A DNA stretch of 64,000 bases from Ipomoea triloba (taxonomy: Eukaryota; Streptophyta; Magnoliopsida; Solanales; Convolvulaceae). The translations under genes were made by a program, and so were the position numbers. Numbering within the stretch: the stretch's first letter is position 1; each line of letters starts with the position of its first letter. Of the stretch, positions 30,325 through 41,767 are shown piece after piece. The stretch covers positions 23,533,077 through 23,597,076 of the forward strand of contig NC_044916.1 in NCBI RefSeq assembly GCF_003576645.1, given 5' to 3'. A model generated the notes under the pieces. It ran no database searches and had not been told where the DNA came from. It saw only the letters and a program-made list of their open reading frames with translations.

Positions 30325-31977
30325 AATTATAATAATGAGGATATGATTGATGAATAATAAAATAATGATTTGTGAAATCTTTGACTATTGAGAAAGGAAG
30401 GCCAAAATTTTAGGAAAATTGATTGGCAATAAATTTTGGGTGAGAAGTTATGTTGTGAAGTGTATATATATTTATGTGTGTCTGCGATGAGTATTGAGGA
30501 GAAGAAAACAAATTGGGGGGATTTTTGTTGATTTGTGTGAATAAAATCAAAAGAAAGAAGAATGGTCAAAGAAATAAAAGGGGGAGGATTCGGCAATAGC
30601 TAGCAGGTGTGAAAGAAAAGAAAAAGAAAGGAAAGGGAGAAGGGAAGAATTCGGGGAGCAAATTTCATGTGATTTTCGCTTGAGATTTTGGTTTTTAGGT
30701 AAGATTTTATGTTCACCAAAACTATTATTTTCCCCGAATATTGTATGTGTTGATATTATATATGTGATATTATATGTTATGTGAACACAAGTACATTTAT
30801 CGATAAATGGTCACGTTGTGAGTGGTAATTCTCGAGATATCGAGAATGGGACTCGATGTGCCGAGTCCGTGTGTTGTGTAATTACTTGGCTTGGAATTTT
30901 TGGTGTAATATATTTATATGGTGAAATTAAATTACTATTTCATGGATTATTGTGGAGAATTTATTTTTGGAGAAAATTGATTGTATTAAGAAATTATTCA
31001 TGGGAGTATTATGATATGAGAAATGATCCATAAATTGCATAAATGATTATGTTGAGAAAATTACCCATATTGGAAAATTATATATTTTTGAAAAAAATGT
31101 ATAACTAAAAAGAAAATACAATTTGATGAAACCACAAAATTTGGGAGGTGTTCAATAAAGAAATTGTTCACTTGGGGCTATTCACTATCCGGAGGCTTGG
31201 AATCCGATGGGTGTGTACACAAAGGTTATGATCCAGTTTCCAAATTTTATAAGGGTGAGGTCGCAAGAGTAGCTACTTGGATCATATACTACCTGGAGGG
31301 CTTGGAATCCCACGGGGGTGTACACATAGGTGGTAGTTCAGTTTCTAACCGTGGATTTCTGATATGAGTATCTATTCTCCTTGTATATATACAAATTTTG
31401 AGTTGAAATATTCTCCACATTTATATATATATATATTTTAATGGAAAATGTTTGAGAAAAACAATATTATTATATTATACAAAGTATACGTACATATGTA
31501 TTTTGGAAAAGTATAAAAGTATACAAGTTTTGAAAATATAAAATCCAAGCCTATATTTTACGGGGTGAAGTGTTTCTTACTTAGCTTATGCTAATTTTGT
31601 CTACACTCTGTTTTTGTATTAAATGACTTTACAGGTGAACATGGATAAGAATTGAGATGGATTCAAGTTGAGGATGGAATTTAGTCTATTTAAGAATAGA
31701 CTCTTTTGAGAAGATTTATTATTTTTTGAGGAGTTCAATTATTTATTCATTATTGTAATTGTATTTAAATTTGTATGTATTAAGTTTGAATTTGGATTAT
31801 TTATTGTAAGTTTGGAATTAGCCTTAGCGTTTGGGTATAAGAAAGATACCGGAGCGTGGAGGTAACACGCGTTTTCTTTTGGTTAGTAAATGCTTCCGCT
31901 ATTGTAATAGTAAAATTTCAATTAAGAATGAAAGAAAAAAATTAAGGAAATTTGGTTAAGAAAATTGGGGTGTTACA
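30325..31977 (+). mobile_element. right part of the solo LTR
   Basis: LTR sequence with a donor-like TTTAGGTAAGAT at about 30697, a pair of 110-base imperfect repeats at 31170-31350 (GGCTTGGAATCC), and an acceptor-like TTTACAG at 31627-31633 corresponding in position to the acceptor before the ORF of the related LTRs. The LTR ends with TGTTACA at 31971. Confidence 0.5.
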
Positions 31978-31982
31978 ACAGC

Positions 31983-32895
31983 TTTCAAATTATTAATACA
32001 TTTTCGAAACCTTTGTTTACTTTTGAGTGACAATGGATTTCCTTACTTAGTCGTCGTGCTAACTACACTTCATTGTGTCCTTTATCAGATGGAGTCTAGC
32101 GTGGGCTCGTGCAGCCCCATGAACTCTGATGACTTATCAGAGTTCATGTTCCCTATCTTAGACTATGACGACTATGTACAGTACTTATCGGGTGATGATC
32201 TGTTTGCTCCCGGCTACGCTCCTGATCCCCAGTTCTGGCTTGTACTCCTGACCCCGTTCCTACTCCTGTTCCCCGAGTGGTACCTGTTTGGTCTCCTGCC
32301 CCCGTTAATCCGTTGTGCTATATGGATGTCATCCAGGCGAGTTATGGGTATTATCCCATAGAGGTCTTAGCAGAGAGTGATCCCCTTGAGTTTGTCGTTC
32401 ACTACCCCTATCCGTGGGACCCTAGTCCTCCGGATTATCTTGAGGAGTGGATGATGGTCAACAGCACTTGTAACTTTCTGGATCACATTACTTGGTTCGA
32501 GGGCGAGTGGCACCTTGTCTGGGGCACGTATACTGGCCCGGTGTACCGCTCACTAGAGTAGGTTGTGAATCAGGGGAGAAGTCCGAGCTGACCTTTTTGT
32601 GTACATATCTTTTGTAGCCATGGTAGTCCTAAGATGGCTAGTAACGGGCATAGCCAAACTCTTGATCTAATGGGCTGTAAGAAACCCTTGTACATATTAG
32701 TAGCTAGTATAGCTACTCTTTTGCTGATGCTATATATATATTTTTTGAAATTATGATGGGTAATCACGCTATGAAACAGTTCCTTGTCTTTAGCCTGTGC
32801 ATCTAGAGTGAACTCTATCTGGATTTGATTGGGTTCAGTCTAGGTGTGGCGGTAACTACTCCGGATGTACGGTATAGCCGAGCCGGGGTGTTACA
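31983..32895 (+). mobile_element. 5' LTR of the nested chromovirus, right part
   Basis: Continues the LTR interrupted at 23771 and ends GGGGTGTTACA at 32895. It contains the frameshifted copy of the LTR ORF (32089-32561). Confidence 0.8.
32089..32561 (+). pseudogene. LTR-embedded ORF, frameshifted copy
   Basis: Same ORF as at 42465-42938 (ATG after TTATCAG, end at RSLE followed by TAG) but one base shorter: CCCAGTTCTGG near 32232 replaces CCCGAGTTCCGG. This shifts the middle of the protein, after which the C-terminal part continues in the other frame. It indicates mutation after insertion. Confidence 0.55.
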
Positions 32896-32898
32896 AGT

Positions 32899-32910
32899 TG
32901 GTATCAGAGC
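32899..32910 (+). other. primer binding site, initiator-Met tRNA type
   Basis: TGGTATCAGAGC begins four bases after the LTR end, the standard primer site of plant chromoviruses. Confidence 0.85.
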
Positions 32911-33378
32911 CCGTTTCGAGTCGGAACCCTAAGTCAGCTCTCTTTTCGAGTCAGCCCTAGTTTCGAGTTACCCAAGTCTCGAAGTCAGCTTAGGTTCGTT
33001 AAGACCGACCTAAGTCGTTGTTACAGCCTGATGAGTATAAGCCGTGGAGCAGAGCGGGGACGGAAGCCAGGTAGCGTAAGAAGGGAGTACTTCACTTCTA
33101 CTCTACAGAATTTCACGATTCTGGTTGTTGAATAGTATGATCAATACTTGTGATTGCCTGCATGTGATTGCTTAAGGTTATTGTGAGTGAGCTTGCTAGC
33201 GTAATGCATTAATTATCATTACGCTATGTTTGAAACCCTTGCTTAGAGGGTATGATAAGGTGAATGTTAGGGAATGACATATAAGACTTGAGTAGGTGTT
33301 ATACTGACTGCCTAACTAGCTAATCCCTTAAGAATTTTTATACCTCAGGTATTAATTTGGAATTATCGTCCAGCGAAA

Positions 33379-33547
33379 ATGCCGCCGAGACGAAATGCGC
33401 CTGCGGGTAATGGCGATAATACCTTTGCAACAGATCGTATGGCTCAAGCAATGGAGCGAATGGCTGAGTTTATGCTAGCTCAGCAAGGTGGAATTGAGGG
33501 AACAATTCTACACTGAACGTCTTAAAGGGATTAAATGTGAGGAGTTT
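33379..33547 (+). pseudogene. N-terminus of chromovirus gag
   Basis: The ATG at 33379 after a leader of about 470 bases starts MPPRRNAPAGNGDNTFATDR and continues AQAMERMAEFMLAQQGG, a usual gag N-terminus. A frame change near 33500 is needed to continue as EQFYTERLKGIKCEEF. The central gag is missing, replaced by an inverted LTR fragment that begins at 33548. Confidence 0.65.
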
Positions 33548-34768
33548 TGTAACACCCCAATTTTCACCTCTTGGATTTATTACAAAATCCCTAATGATAC
33601 AATACATTGCGGAAGCATCTAACCAGCAGAAAACTGGGTGTTACCGCCACGCTTAGGTATCTCTCCTATACCCAAACGCTAAGGCTAAACTTACAACCTC
33701 AAATAACCATATCAACATCCAAATATGTACATATGGAAATAATTCTTCCAGAGTGTCTATTCTAGGATAGAGTAGTCCTCAACCTCGACTTCCATCCTAT
33801 TCAGAGCTCATCGGGCTTCAGGAGCCCACACTAGACAACATCTGTAAACACATCGAAGTGTAGTTACCGCGACGGCTAAGTAAGGAAATCCATTGTCACT
33901 CAAAAGTAAACAAAGGTTTCGAAAAACATAATTCTCAGAAAACTGTAGCTTTACCCATAAGTTGAAAATCTACCTGCAACCAGATTATCAACAAAAGAAA
34001 GTATAGTAGAGTATACGGGTTGCATCAGCATATAATACTTTCATTTCCGAGAATTTCCATCATTTAACTCAAAATAGAGAGTTCACAACACACACACTTT
34101 ACTGTCCAAGACTCATGACATTTTATTCTACGACATAGTTACGGAGTAACTATGTTTTCATAGTTAGTAAAATTTACTTAGTTCCCCCCTGGATAAGTGT
34201 ATGGTATTCTCGGAATATCTTCAAGAACCTCGGGCCGCGGCACTCATGCCTCCCGCAGGTCAAACATTTCAACAACTTCCGGGCCCCGGCTCACAAGCCT
34301 CCCGCAAAGTCAAACATCTCAATAACATCCGGGCCACGGCTCACAAGCCTCCCGTAAAGTCAAACATCTCAATAACTTCCGGGCCACGGCTCACAAGCCT
34401 CCCGCAAAGTCAAACATCTCAATAACTTCCGGGCCCCGGCTCACAAGCCTCCCGCAAGTCGTACGTCTCAACAACATTATCCAGAAACTAAGGTTTTCAA
34501 AACATTCTTTCTTTCCTTGAGTTTAATTAGTATTTTTCACATGATGTCACAAAACAATTATTCTCATCCAAATATGTTTCCAAAATACTCATTTTTGTCA
34601 AATGATTTTTCGCCATAAAATTCCCAAGTGATAAGGGTCACGCTTGTTTCTTAAAAACACGGTTTTTCTCCAAATTGATGAACATAATTTACAAAATAAT
34701 ATTTGAACTTTCAAAAATTGACTTGGTTGCCCGTAGGCCTTCCAAACATCATAACATTCAGGAGTAAA
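33548..34768 (-). mobile_element. inverted LTR fragment replacing the gag core
   Basis: On the minus strand it runs from the middle of a Tekay-type LTR (34768, matching 22965 onward) to the LTR end GAAAATTGGGGTGTTACA at 33548. It includes 48-bp minisatellite units at about 34225-34455 and a decayed start of the LTR ORF at about 33800-33850 (ATG after TTTACAG, early TGA). No target duplication flanks it, and its left end resembles the solo LTR at 31977 while its minisatellite resembles the host LTR. Confidence 0.65.
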
Positions 34769-36493
34769 AACATTCGGTGCTTCAAGTGTGGTCTCCTTGG
34801 GCACAAGTCCTTTCAGTGCCAAAGTCAGGTAGACAGTCCCCAAAAACCTCTACAGAGTGTAAATCAAGGAAGAAGATTCAATGGGAATACCGGCCAGAGG
34901 CCCGCAGGGGCAGAAGATAGAAGGACCAACTCCCAGTCTGTGAATTTGGGAAGACCAACAAACGTCACGCTTGGTTCCAACCACAAAGGGAAGCAAGTGA
35001 TGGGAGAAAGCAGCGGGGAGAAGCAAGGCAGGATTTACGTCGTCAATAGCGCTCAGGCTCAGGCTAGCGACGCTGTAACTGGTACATTGCCCATAAACTC
35101 AGTGCTTGGATTAGTCCTATTTGAAACGGGGGCTACCAATTCATTTATATCATCTGCGTTCGCTGATAAACTAAAGTTAAGGCCTACTGCTAGATTAGAT
35201 TTAAATGTCACAACGGCATCGGGAGTAGTAGTAGCCTGTAAAGATAGTTATGACAATGTTGCTATAGAAATAGCGGGATTTAACTGTCACGGAACCCTCG
35301 TTCGTTTTGAACTTGAGGGCATCGATGTAGTACTCGGGATGGATTGGTTGGATAAGTATAAAGCTCAGATCATGTGTAATGAGCGAAAGATTGTCCTGCG
35401 AGGGCCAAAGGGAAGGAGAATATCCTACCGAGGAATTGGCAAGCAACCCGAGTCAAGGTTGTTGACGACGCAGAAATTGAATAAATTCGTACACCAGGGA
35501 TGTGAAGTGTATCTCTGTTTGGTGCAAGATGCCAAAGTAGAAGAACTTGAGATTGATCGAATTCCAATTGTACGCAAATTTCCTGACGTATTCCCTGACG
35601 ATCTCACGGAAATGCCGCCGGAAAGGGAAGTGGAATTCACCATCGACCTCGTACCAGGCACTTCACCTATCTCGAAAGCGCCTTATCGAATGACACCTAA
35701 AGAGATGGAGGAGCTGAAGGCACAATTGGCGGAATTATTGGAGAAGGGATTTATTAGGCCAAGCGTATCGCCTTGGGGCGCACCGGTACTGTTCGTTAAG
35801 AAGAAGGATGGGAGCCTTAGACTGTGCATCGATTATAGGGAACTTAATCGAGTCATAGTAAAGAACAAGTACCCATTGCCCAGGATCGATGATCTATTTG
35901 ATCAGTTGAAAGGAGCGGGCGTATTCTCGAAGATTGACTTACGGTCAGGGTATCACCAAGTAAGAGTAGCGAAGGAGGATGTGCCTAAAACAGCATTTCG
36001 GACGAGATACGGGCACTATGAATTCACGGTCATGCCATTTGGAGTGACTAACGCCCCAGGAACCTTTATGGATTTGATGAACCGAATTTTCCTTCCGTAT
36101 CTAGATAAATTCGTTGTCGCCTTCATAGATGACATCTTGGTCTACTCTAAGACGCCGGAGGAACATGAGGAACATCTCAGGACAGTGTTACAAACACTAA
36201 GGGAAAAGAAACTTTTCGCAAAGCTTTCAAAATGCGAATTTTGGAAGAGAGAAGTCGCATTTCTTGGACACGTAATCACCAAGGAAGGAATAGCGGTAGA
36301 TCCAGCCAAGATACGAGCTGTAATTGAATGGGAAGTGCCCAAATCAGTTACAGAAATCTGCAGTTTCTTAGGTTTGGCGGGTTATTACCGAAGGTTTGTT
36401 CAGGACTTCTCGAAGATAGCGAGACCACTGACGAACTTGCTCAAAAAGACGACCAAGTATAGTTGGAGCGAAGAATGCGAGCAGGCATTCTAG
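34769..36493 (+). pseudogene. chromovirus zinc knuckle, protease and reverse transcriptase
   Basis: The gag zinc knuckle is [14 protein letters not shown] (from 34778). The protease motif reads [13 protein letters not shown], with Glu where the catalytic Asp (DTGA) is required, so the protease should be inactive. RT landmarks are [36 protein letters not shown] and the catalytic FIDDILVYS at 36122, all intact. The frame ends at a TAG (36491-36493) one residue after CEQAF, a position where a coding triplet is expected. Continuity from zinc knuckle through RT is otherwise good. Confidence 0.85.
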
Positions 36494-37172
36494 GAACTTA
36501 AGAAGAGGTTGACAACTGCTCCAGTGTTAACTCTACCTATTGGAACGGAAGGTTATGAGTTGTACACTGATGCGTCTCACAAAGGACTAGGATGCGTCCT
36601 GATGCAAGATGGAAGGGTAATAGCGTATGCTTCTCGACAGTTAAAACCTCATGAAGCTAATTAGCCGACGCATGACTTAGAACTAGCAGTCGTGGTATTC
36701 GCTCTCAAGATTTGGCGACATTACCTCTATGGAGTCTCATGCAAAATTTATACGGACCACAAGAGTTTAAAGTATATCTTTACTCAGAGGGATCTCAATT
36801 TAAGTCAAAGAAGATGGTTGGAGTTGATTAAAGATTATGACTTGGAAATTCAATACCACGAGGGTAAAGCAAACAAAGTAGCTGATGCCTTGAGTCGGAA
36901 AACAAACCATGTTCTTTGGATATTACCCGAGCAGTTATGCAAGGATTTTCAAGGACTCAATCTGGAAATAAAGATGTGCGATCAAGTGGAACAAGAAATG
37001 AAATTTTATTACATGTCGGCCACTCCAACCCTGTTTGAGGAAATCAAATAGGCACAAGAAGATGACAATTGGGTAGAGAGCATCAAGGAGAAGATGGTTG
37101 ATGGAAAACATGGTCCATTTGAATGTAAGAAGATAAGGTAGGTGGATAATACCAAAAGGATGTAAGAAGATA
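36494..37172 (+). pseudogene. chromovirus RNase H (stops)
   Basis: The RNase H begins [17 protein letters not shown], keeps its first catalytic Asp, and continues with [12 protein letters not shown] and KVADALSRK. In-frame TAG codons lie at 36662-36664 and 37049-37051, and a frameshift near 37140 separates it from integrase. Confidence 0.8.
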
Positions 37173-38455
37173 ATGGAGCAATTAATGAAAGAAGGTCATT
37201 ACACACCCTATTCAGTTCATCCTGGTGGGGATAAATTGTATAAGGATTTGAAACAAAACTTCTGGTGGTCGGGCATGAAGAGGGATATAGCTGAATTTGT
37301 GGCTAGATGCTTAAACTGTCAAAAGGTCAAGGCGGAAAGATGCAAACCAAAGGGATTATTGCAACCATTAGAGATTCCGCAGTGGAAATGGGGCTCAATC
37401 TCTATGGATTTCGTGGGAGGATTGCCTAGAACCAAGTCTGGAAACATTCAAGTGTGGGTCGTTGTCGATCGACTGACCAAAACAGCGAGATTCATTCCAA
37501 TGAACAAAACATGGTCGATGGAAAAGTTGGTGAGAGCCTATGTTAAACACGTGGTTAAATATCACGGAGTTGCGCAAGATATCGTTTCGGACAGAGACTC
37601 ACGATTTCTGTCACGTTTTTGGGAAGCGTTGCAAATGGCAATGGGCACTCAACTCAAATTGAGTACAGCTTTTCACCCTGCCACCGATGGCCAAACGGAG
37701 CGAACAATACAAACGTTGGAAGATATGCTCAGAGGTTGTGTGCTCGATTTCCAGGGTTCATGGGACGAGCATTTGGATCTAATAGAATTTTCCTATAACA
37801 ACAGCCACCATGCGAGTATAGGAATGGCCCTTTATGAGGCACTATATGGGCGGAAGTGTCGAAGTCCTCTGTGCTGGAGCGACAAGAGCGATGTCGTTAT
37901 ACTTGGACCTCAGTACCTACAGGAGACTACTGAGGCAATCAAGGTGATTCGAGAGATGATGAAAGTCGCGCAGGATCGACAAAAGTCGTATGCCGATTTG
38001 AAGCGACAATTCACCGAATATCAAGTTGGGGAGAAGGTATTACTGAAAGTCTCACCCACTAAAGGAGTCAGAAGGTTTGGGAAGAAAGGAAAGTTGAGTC
38101 CTCGTTATATAGGACCTTATGAAATTTTGGAAAGGATAGGAAATTTAGCTTACCGACTGGCTCTGCCGATTGAGCTTGATAAAGTACACAACATATTTCA
38201 TGTTTCTCAACTTAAGCGCTTTGTACCTGATGCATCCCATGTATTGGAGCCGGAGGAGTTGGAGATGGATGATTCGTTAGCGTACGAAGAAAGACCAATT
38301 CGAATCTTGGACTCAAAAACCCGAGATACAAGGAGGAAATCAGTCAAAATGATCAAAGTCCAATGGTCGAATCACAGTCCAGAGGAAGCTACGTGGGAAT
38401 TGGAAAGCGTTATGATAGGACGTTATCCGGAGTTGTTTAACTCAGGTGCGTAGAA
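37173..38455 (+). pseudogene. chromovirus integrase with chromodomain (open frame)
   Basis: His/Cys finger: H and H in GHYTPYSVH, then CLNCQKVK. Catalytic residues: Asp in SISMDFVGGLP, Asp in VSDRDSRF, Glu in DGQTERTIQ. The GPY module reads LSPRYIGPYEILER. The C-terminal chromodomain (from about IRILDSKTRDTRRK to EEATWELESVMIGRYPELF) would steer insertion into heterochromatin by binding methylated histone H3. This segment is open over 426 codons with all key residues present; it is separated from RNase H by a frameshift, so it is part of a broken polyprotein. Confidence 0.85.
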
Positions 38456-38596
38456 TCGATCTGCTTATTATGTGCCTAAACAAATTGTGTGGTAAGATTA
38501 GGCATACTAAGAATTCGTTATGTGTAAACGAAGGAGCGTAGTAATCTACTTTGTACCCATGGATGGCAAGAAGGAAGTTTCGGGGACGAAACTACT

Positions 38597-38611
38597 TTAA
38601 GGGGGGAAGAC
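38597..38611 (+). other. polypurine tract of the nested chromovirus
   Basis: TTAAGGGGGGAAGAC directly precedes the LTR start TGTAACCC; upstream lies the family word CGGGGACGAAAC. Confidence 0.85.
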
Positions 38612-39411
38612 TGTAACCCTTCGTCTACTCCAATAAGTTTAGGGTTCGAAAAATATTTTTTTTAGGCTATTACATTTATGAGATGATCTCTCGGTACTTC
38701 AGAAAGATTTTTTTTAAGTAAGAGTAGTTAATAATAAGTTACGATCCTACGTACCGGTCACGAACCGAAAAATTTTTAAGGATGTGTATACAGTTCAAAT
38801 TTCCCTAGGAAATGGATTATTAAGCATGATACGGTTAAGCGTGTAGTTCCTACTCAGTTCAGTGGAAATTAGACGAACGGTATGAGTGAAATTTATTACG
38901 AACCTCCGTACCATTTCGCGAGATACCGGACAATTGTCCGATTTTAGTGGATAATGACGGGATTATTTTTAGAATAATTTGGGTATCGAAATTTTCCCGA
39001 ATTAAGTTATATTCCTCCGAACTTTTATCTGATTTAATCCCTAACTGGCAAGGAAGACTTACTCTTCATGACACACCATGGGGTTGTGACAAGTGGCACC
39101 CTTATTTACCATGTGGTAATTTTTAATTAAATTAATTAGGATGAGTATGGGATAACCATGCTAGCTAACTTATGATCCAAGTTACCATCTCCCACCCCAT
39201 TTTCGAAAATTAAGAGAAGGAAAAGGAGAGAAGGAAAATATCATCTTCCTCTTTGAGATCCAAGAACTCCATAGCCATTTTCCTACACAAGTGCTTCCAT
39301 AATAGGTAAAACTTTGATTTTATTCGGTAAAAATGCCTAGAGTCCTTCCTAGAACTTAATTCTAAGCTAATGATTCATGAAAATATTGTTGTTATGGTGA
39401 TTATTATTTAG

Positions 39412-39478
39412 GATCTTCGGTGAATGTTTGGAGAAGAAGATCACAACTTTGTCTACGGTATTAAAAACTACTTGACAG
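39412..39478 (+). other. predicted 67-nt internal exon within the 3' LTR
   Basis: Acceptor TATTTAG and donor GACAG|GTAAGG; identical in length and borders to 22496-22562. An upstream donor ATAATAG|GTAAAA lies at 39306. Splicing from 39478 to 40953 would join this leader exon directly to the ATG of the LTR ORF. Confidence 0.5.
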
Positions 39479-40290
39479 GTAAGGAATCCCTTAAGTCGGT
39501 TTAGTCACTTGAAAATGGACAAATGCTAGTGAAATATGAGACTAGGAATTTTATGTGAAAATTATGTGTTAGATTTGTGGATCCCTTAGTTGGCCCAAGA
39601 AACTACACTTTGAATTTTTGGTAATTTTTGTATACATGTTCATAGCTAATTTATGCATGTATATGTTGTATTTATGTCCATATAGGCTTATACTTGTGAA
39701 AATAGTGGAAAATCGAGGCGTTACAACGCGGTTTTTGCTGCCCGAAGTTGGCAGATTCGGACAGACGCGGCCATGGACGCGCGTCCACTGCGCGTCCATC
39801 GGCGTCCAGTACGCGAGCTCACGGCCGAACGGCTAGACGCGGCCCGGACGTGCGCGTTCGCCATGCGTCCGGCGGTGCGGACATCCGCGCGTCTGCGCAG
39901 CGCGGAGCTGTTTTTGACCGAACTTTCTTCCGAGACTTTTGCTCCTGAATGTTATGATGTTTGAAAGGCCTACGGGCAACCGAGTTCAACTTTTGAAAGT
40001 TCAAATATTATTTTGTAAATTATGTACATCAATCTGGAGAAAAATCATGTTTTTATGAAACAAGTGTAACCCTTGTCACTTGGGAAATTTATGTTGAAAA
40101 GTCATTGACAAATATGAATATTTTGGAAACATATTTGGATAAGAATAATCGTTTTGAGACGATATGTGAAAATACTAATTAAATCCAAGAAAGAAATAAT
40201 GTTTTGAAAACCTTGGTTTCTAGATGAGTTGCGAAGGACTTGATTAACCCACGGGAGGGCGTAATTGCCATAGCCCAGCGGTTGTTTGAG

Positions 40291-40530
40291 ATATTTGACC
40301 TGCGGGAGGCTTGTGTGCCGTGGGCCGAGGTTGTTGAGATGTTTGACCTGCGGGAGGCTTGTGTGCCGTGGCCCGAGGTTGTTGAGATATTTGACCTGCG
40401 GGAGGCTTGTGTGCCGTGGCCCGAGGTTGTTGAGATGTTTGACCTGCGGGAGGCTTGTGTGCCGCGGCCCGAGGTTGTTGAGATGATTGACCTGCGAGAG
40501 GCATGAATGCCGTGGCCCGAGGTTGTTGAG
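40291..40530 (+). repeat. 48-bp LTR minisatellite, five units
   Basis: Units start at 40291, 40339, 40387, 40435 and 40483. One unit more than in the 5' LTR, so unit number changed after insertion (or in assembly). Confidence 0.8.
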
Positions 40531-40952
40531 AACACTCCAAAAAGGCCTCACGCTTATCCAGAGGGAAACTAAGTGAATTCTAACTACGAAATTGGAGCAT
40601 TGAAGTTTGCTGTTGAACTCTCTCTCTTTTGAGTTAAAAAGGATGATAATTCCCGGAAATGAAAGTATTATATGTTGATTCAACTCATATACTCTACTAT
40701 ACTTTCTTATTATATGTTGATTCAACTCATATACTCTACTATACTTTCTTTTGTTGATAATCTGGTTGCAGGTAGATTTTCAACTTATGGGTAAAGCTTA
40801 CAGCTGGTTGCAGGTAGATTTTCAACTTATGGGTAAAGCTTACAGCTTTCAAATTATTAATACATTTTCGAAACCTTTGTTTACTTTTGAGTGACAATGG
40901 ATTTCCTTGCTTAGCCGTCGTGCTAACTACACTTCATTGTGTCCTTTATCAG

Positions 40953-41426
40953 ATGGAGTCTAGCGTGGGCTCGTGCAGCCCCGGGAACTCTGATGACTTT
41001 TCAGAGTTCATGTTCCCTATCTTAGACTATGACGACTATGTACAGTACTTATCGGGTGATGATCTGTTTGCTCCCGGCTACGCTCTTGATCCCCGAGTTC
41101 CGGCTTGTACTCCTGACCCCGTTCCTACTCCTGTTCCCCCAGTGGTACCTGTTTGGTCTCTTGCCCCCTTTAATCCGTTGTGCCATATGGATGTCATCCA
41201 GGCGAGTTATGGGTATTATCCCATAGAGGTCTTAGCAGAGAGTGATCCCCTTGAGTTTGTCGTTCACTACCCCTATCCGTGGGACCCTAGTCCTCCAGAT
41301 TATCTTGAGGAGTGGATGATGGTCAACAGCACTTGTAACTTTCTGGATCACATTACCTGGTTCGAGGGCGAGTGGCACCTTGTCTGGGGCACGTATACTG
41401 GCCCGGTGTACCGCTCACTAGAGTAG
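40953..41426 (+). CDS. LTR-embedded ORF, 157 aa, intact copy
   Basis: The ATG stands directly behind an acceptor-like CTTTATCAG. The protein is acidic at the N-terminus (MESSVGSCSPGNSDD, DYDDYVQYLSGDD), Pro/Val-rich in the middle (PDPVPTPVPPVVPV) and Trp-rich at the C-terminus (YPYPWDPSPP, TWFEGEWHLVWGTYTGP) and ends VYRSLE about 340 bases before the LTR end. No signal peptide or membrane segment is apparent and I know no family for it. A diverged copy in the minus-strand LTR at 48403-47879 differs mostly at synonymous positions. The function is unknown; a regulatory or leader-encoded accessory protein of the retrotransposon is one possibility. Confidence 0.5.
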   Translation: MESSVGSCSPGNSDDFSEFMFPILDYDDYVQYLSGDDLFAPGYALDPRVPACTPDPVPTPVPPVVPVWSLAPFNPLCHMDVIQASYGYYPIEVLAESDPLEFVVHYPYPWDPSPPDYLEEWMMVNSTCNFLDHITWFEGEWHLVWGTYTGPVYRSLE

Positions 41427-41767
41427 GTTGTGAATCAGGGGAGAAGTCCGAGTTGACCTTTTTGTGTACATACCTTTTGTAGCCATGGTAGTTCCAAGAT
41501 GGCTAGTAAGGTCGGGCATAACCAAACTCTTGATCTAATGGGCTGTAAGAAACCCTTGTACATATTAGTAGCTAGTATAGCTACTCTTTTGCTGATGCTA
41601 TATATATATATATATTTTGAAATTATGATGGGTAATGACGCTATGAAACAGTTCCTTGTCGTTAGCCTGTGCATCTAGAGTGAAGTCTATCTGGATTTGA
41701 TTGAGTTCAGTCTAGGTGTGGCGGTAACTACTCCGGATGTACGGTATAGCCGAGCCGGGGTGTTACA

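Larger units (their letters stand above)
23772..31977 (+). mobile_element. solo LTR with nested insertions, inserted into the 5' LTR
   Basis: It begins TGTGACACCTCG and ends GGGGTGTTACA and is flanked by the duplication ACAGC (23767-23771 and 31978-31982). No primer binding site, gag or pol occurs inside, so it is a solo LTR whose middle was later filled by Helitron-like and MITE DNA (about 24302-30324). Its right end (AAGAAAATTGGGGTGTTACA) matches, inverted, the end at 33548. Confidence 0.7.
38612..41767 (+). mobile_element. 3' LTR of the nested chromovirus (about 3.16 kb)
   Basis: TGTAACCC to TGTTACA. Contains predicted splice sites (donor 39306, acceptor 39410-39411, donor 39479, acceptor 40951-40952), a CpG-rich block 39752-39915, five 48-bp minisatellite units 40291-40530, and the intact LTR ORF 40953-41426. 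Two 42-bp tandem duplications (about 40687-40770 and 40803-40848) are absent from the redundant copy after 42300 or from the 5' LTR and are probably artefacts. Confidence 0.8.

Noticed and set aside
23303..40530. Regularly spaced 48-bp repeats reminiscent of a CRISPR array
   Set aside because: There are no unique spacers; the units are contiguous tandem repeats in LTRs of a plant retrotransposon.
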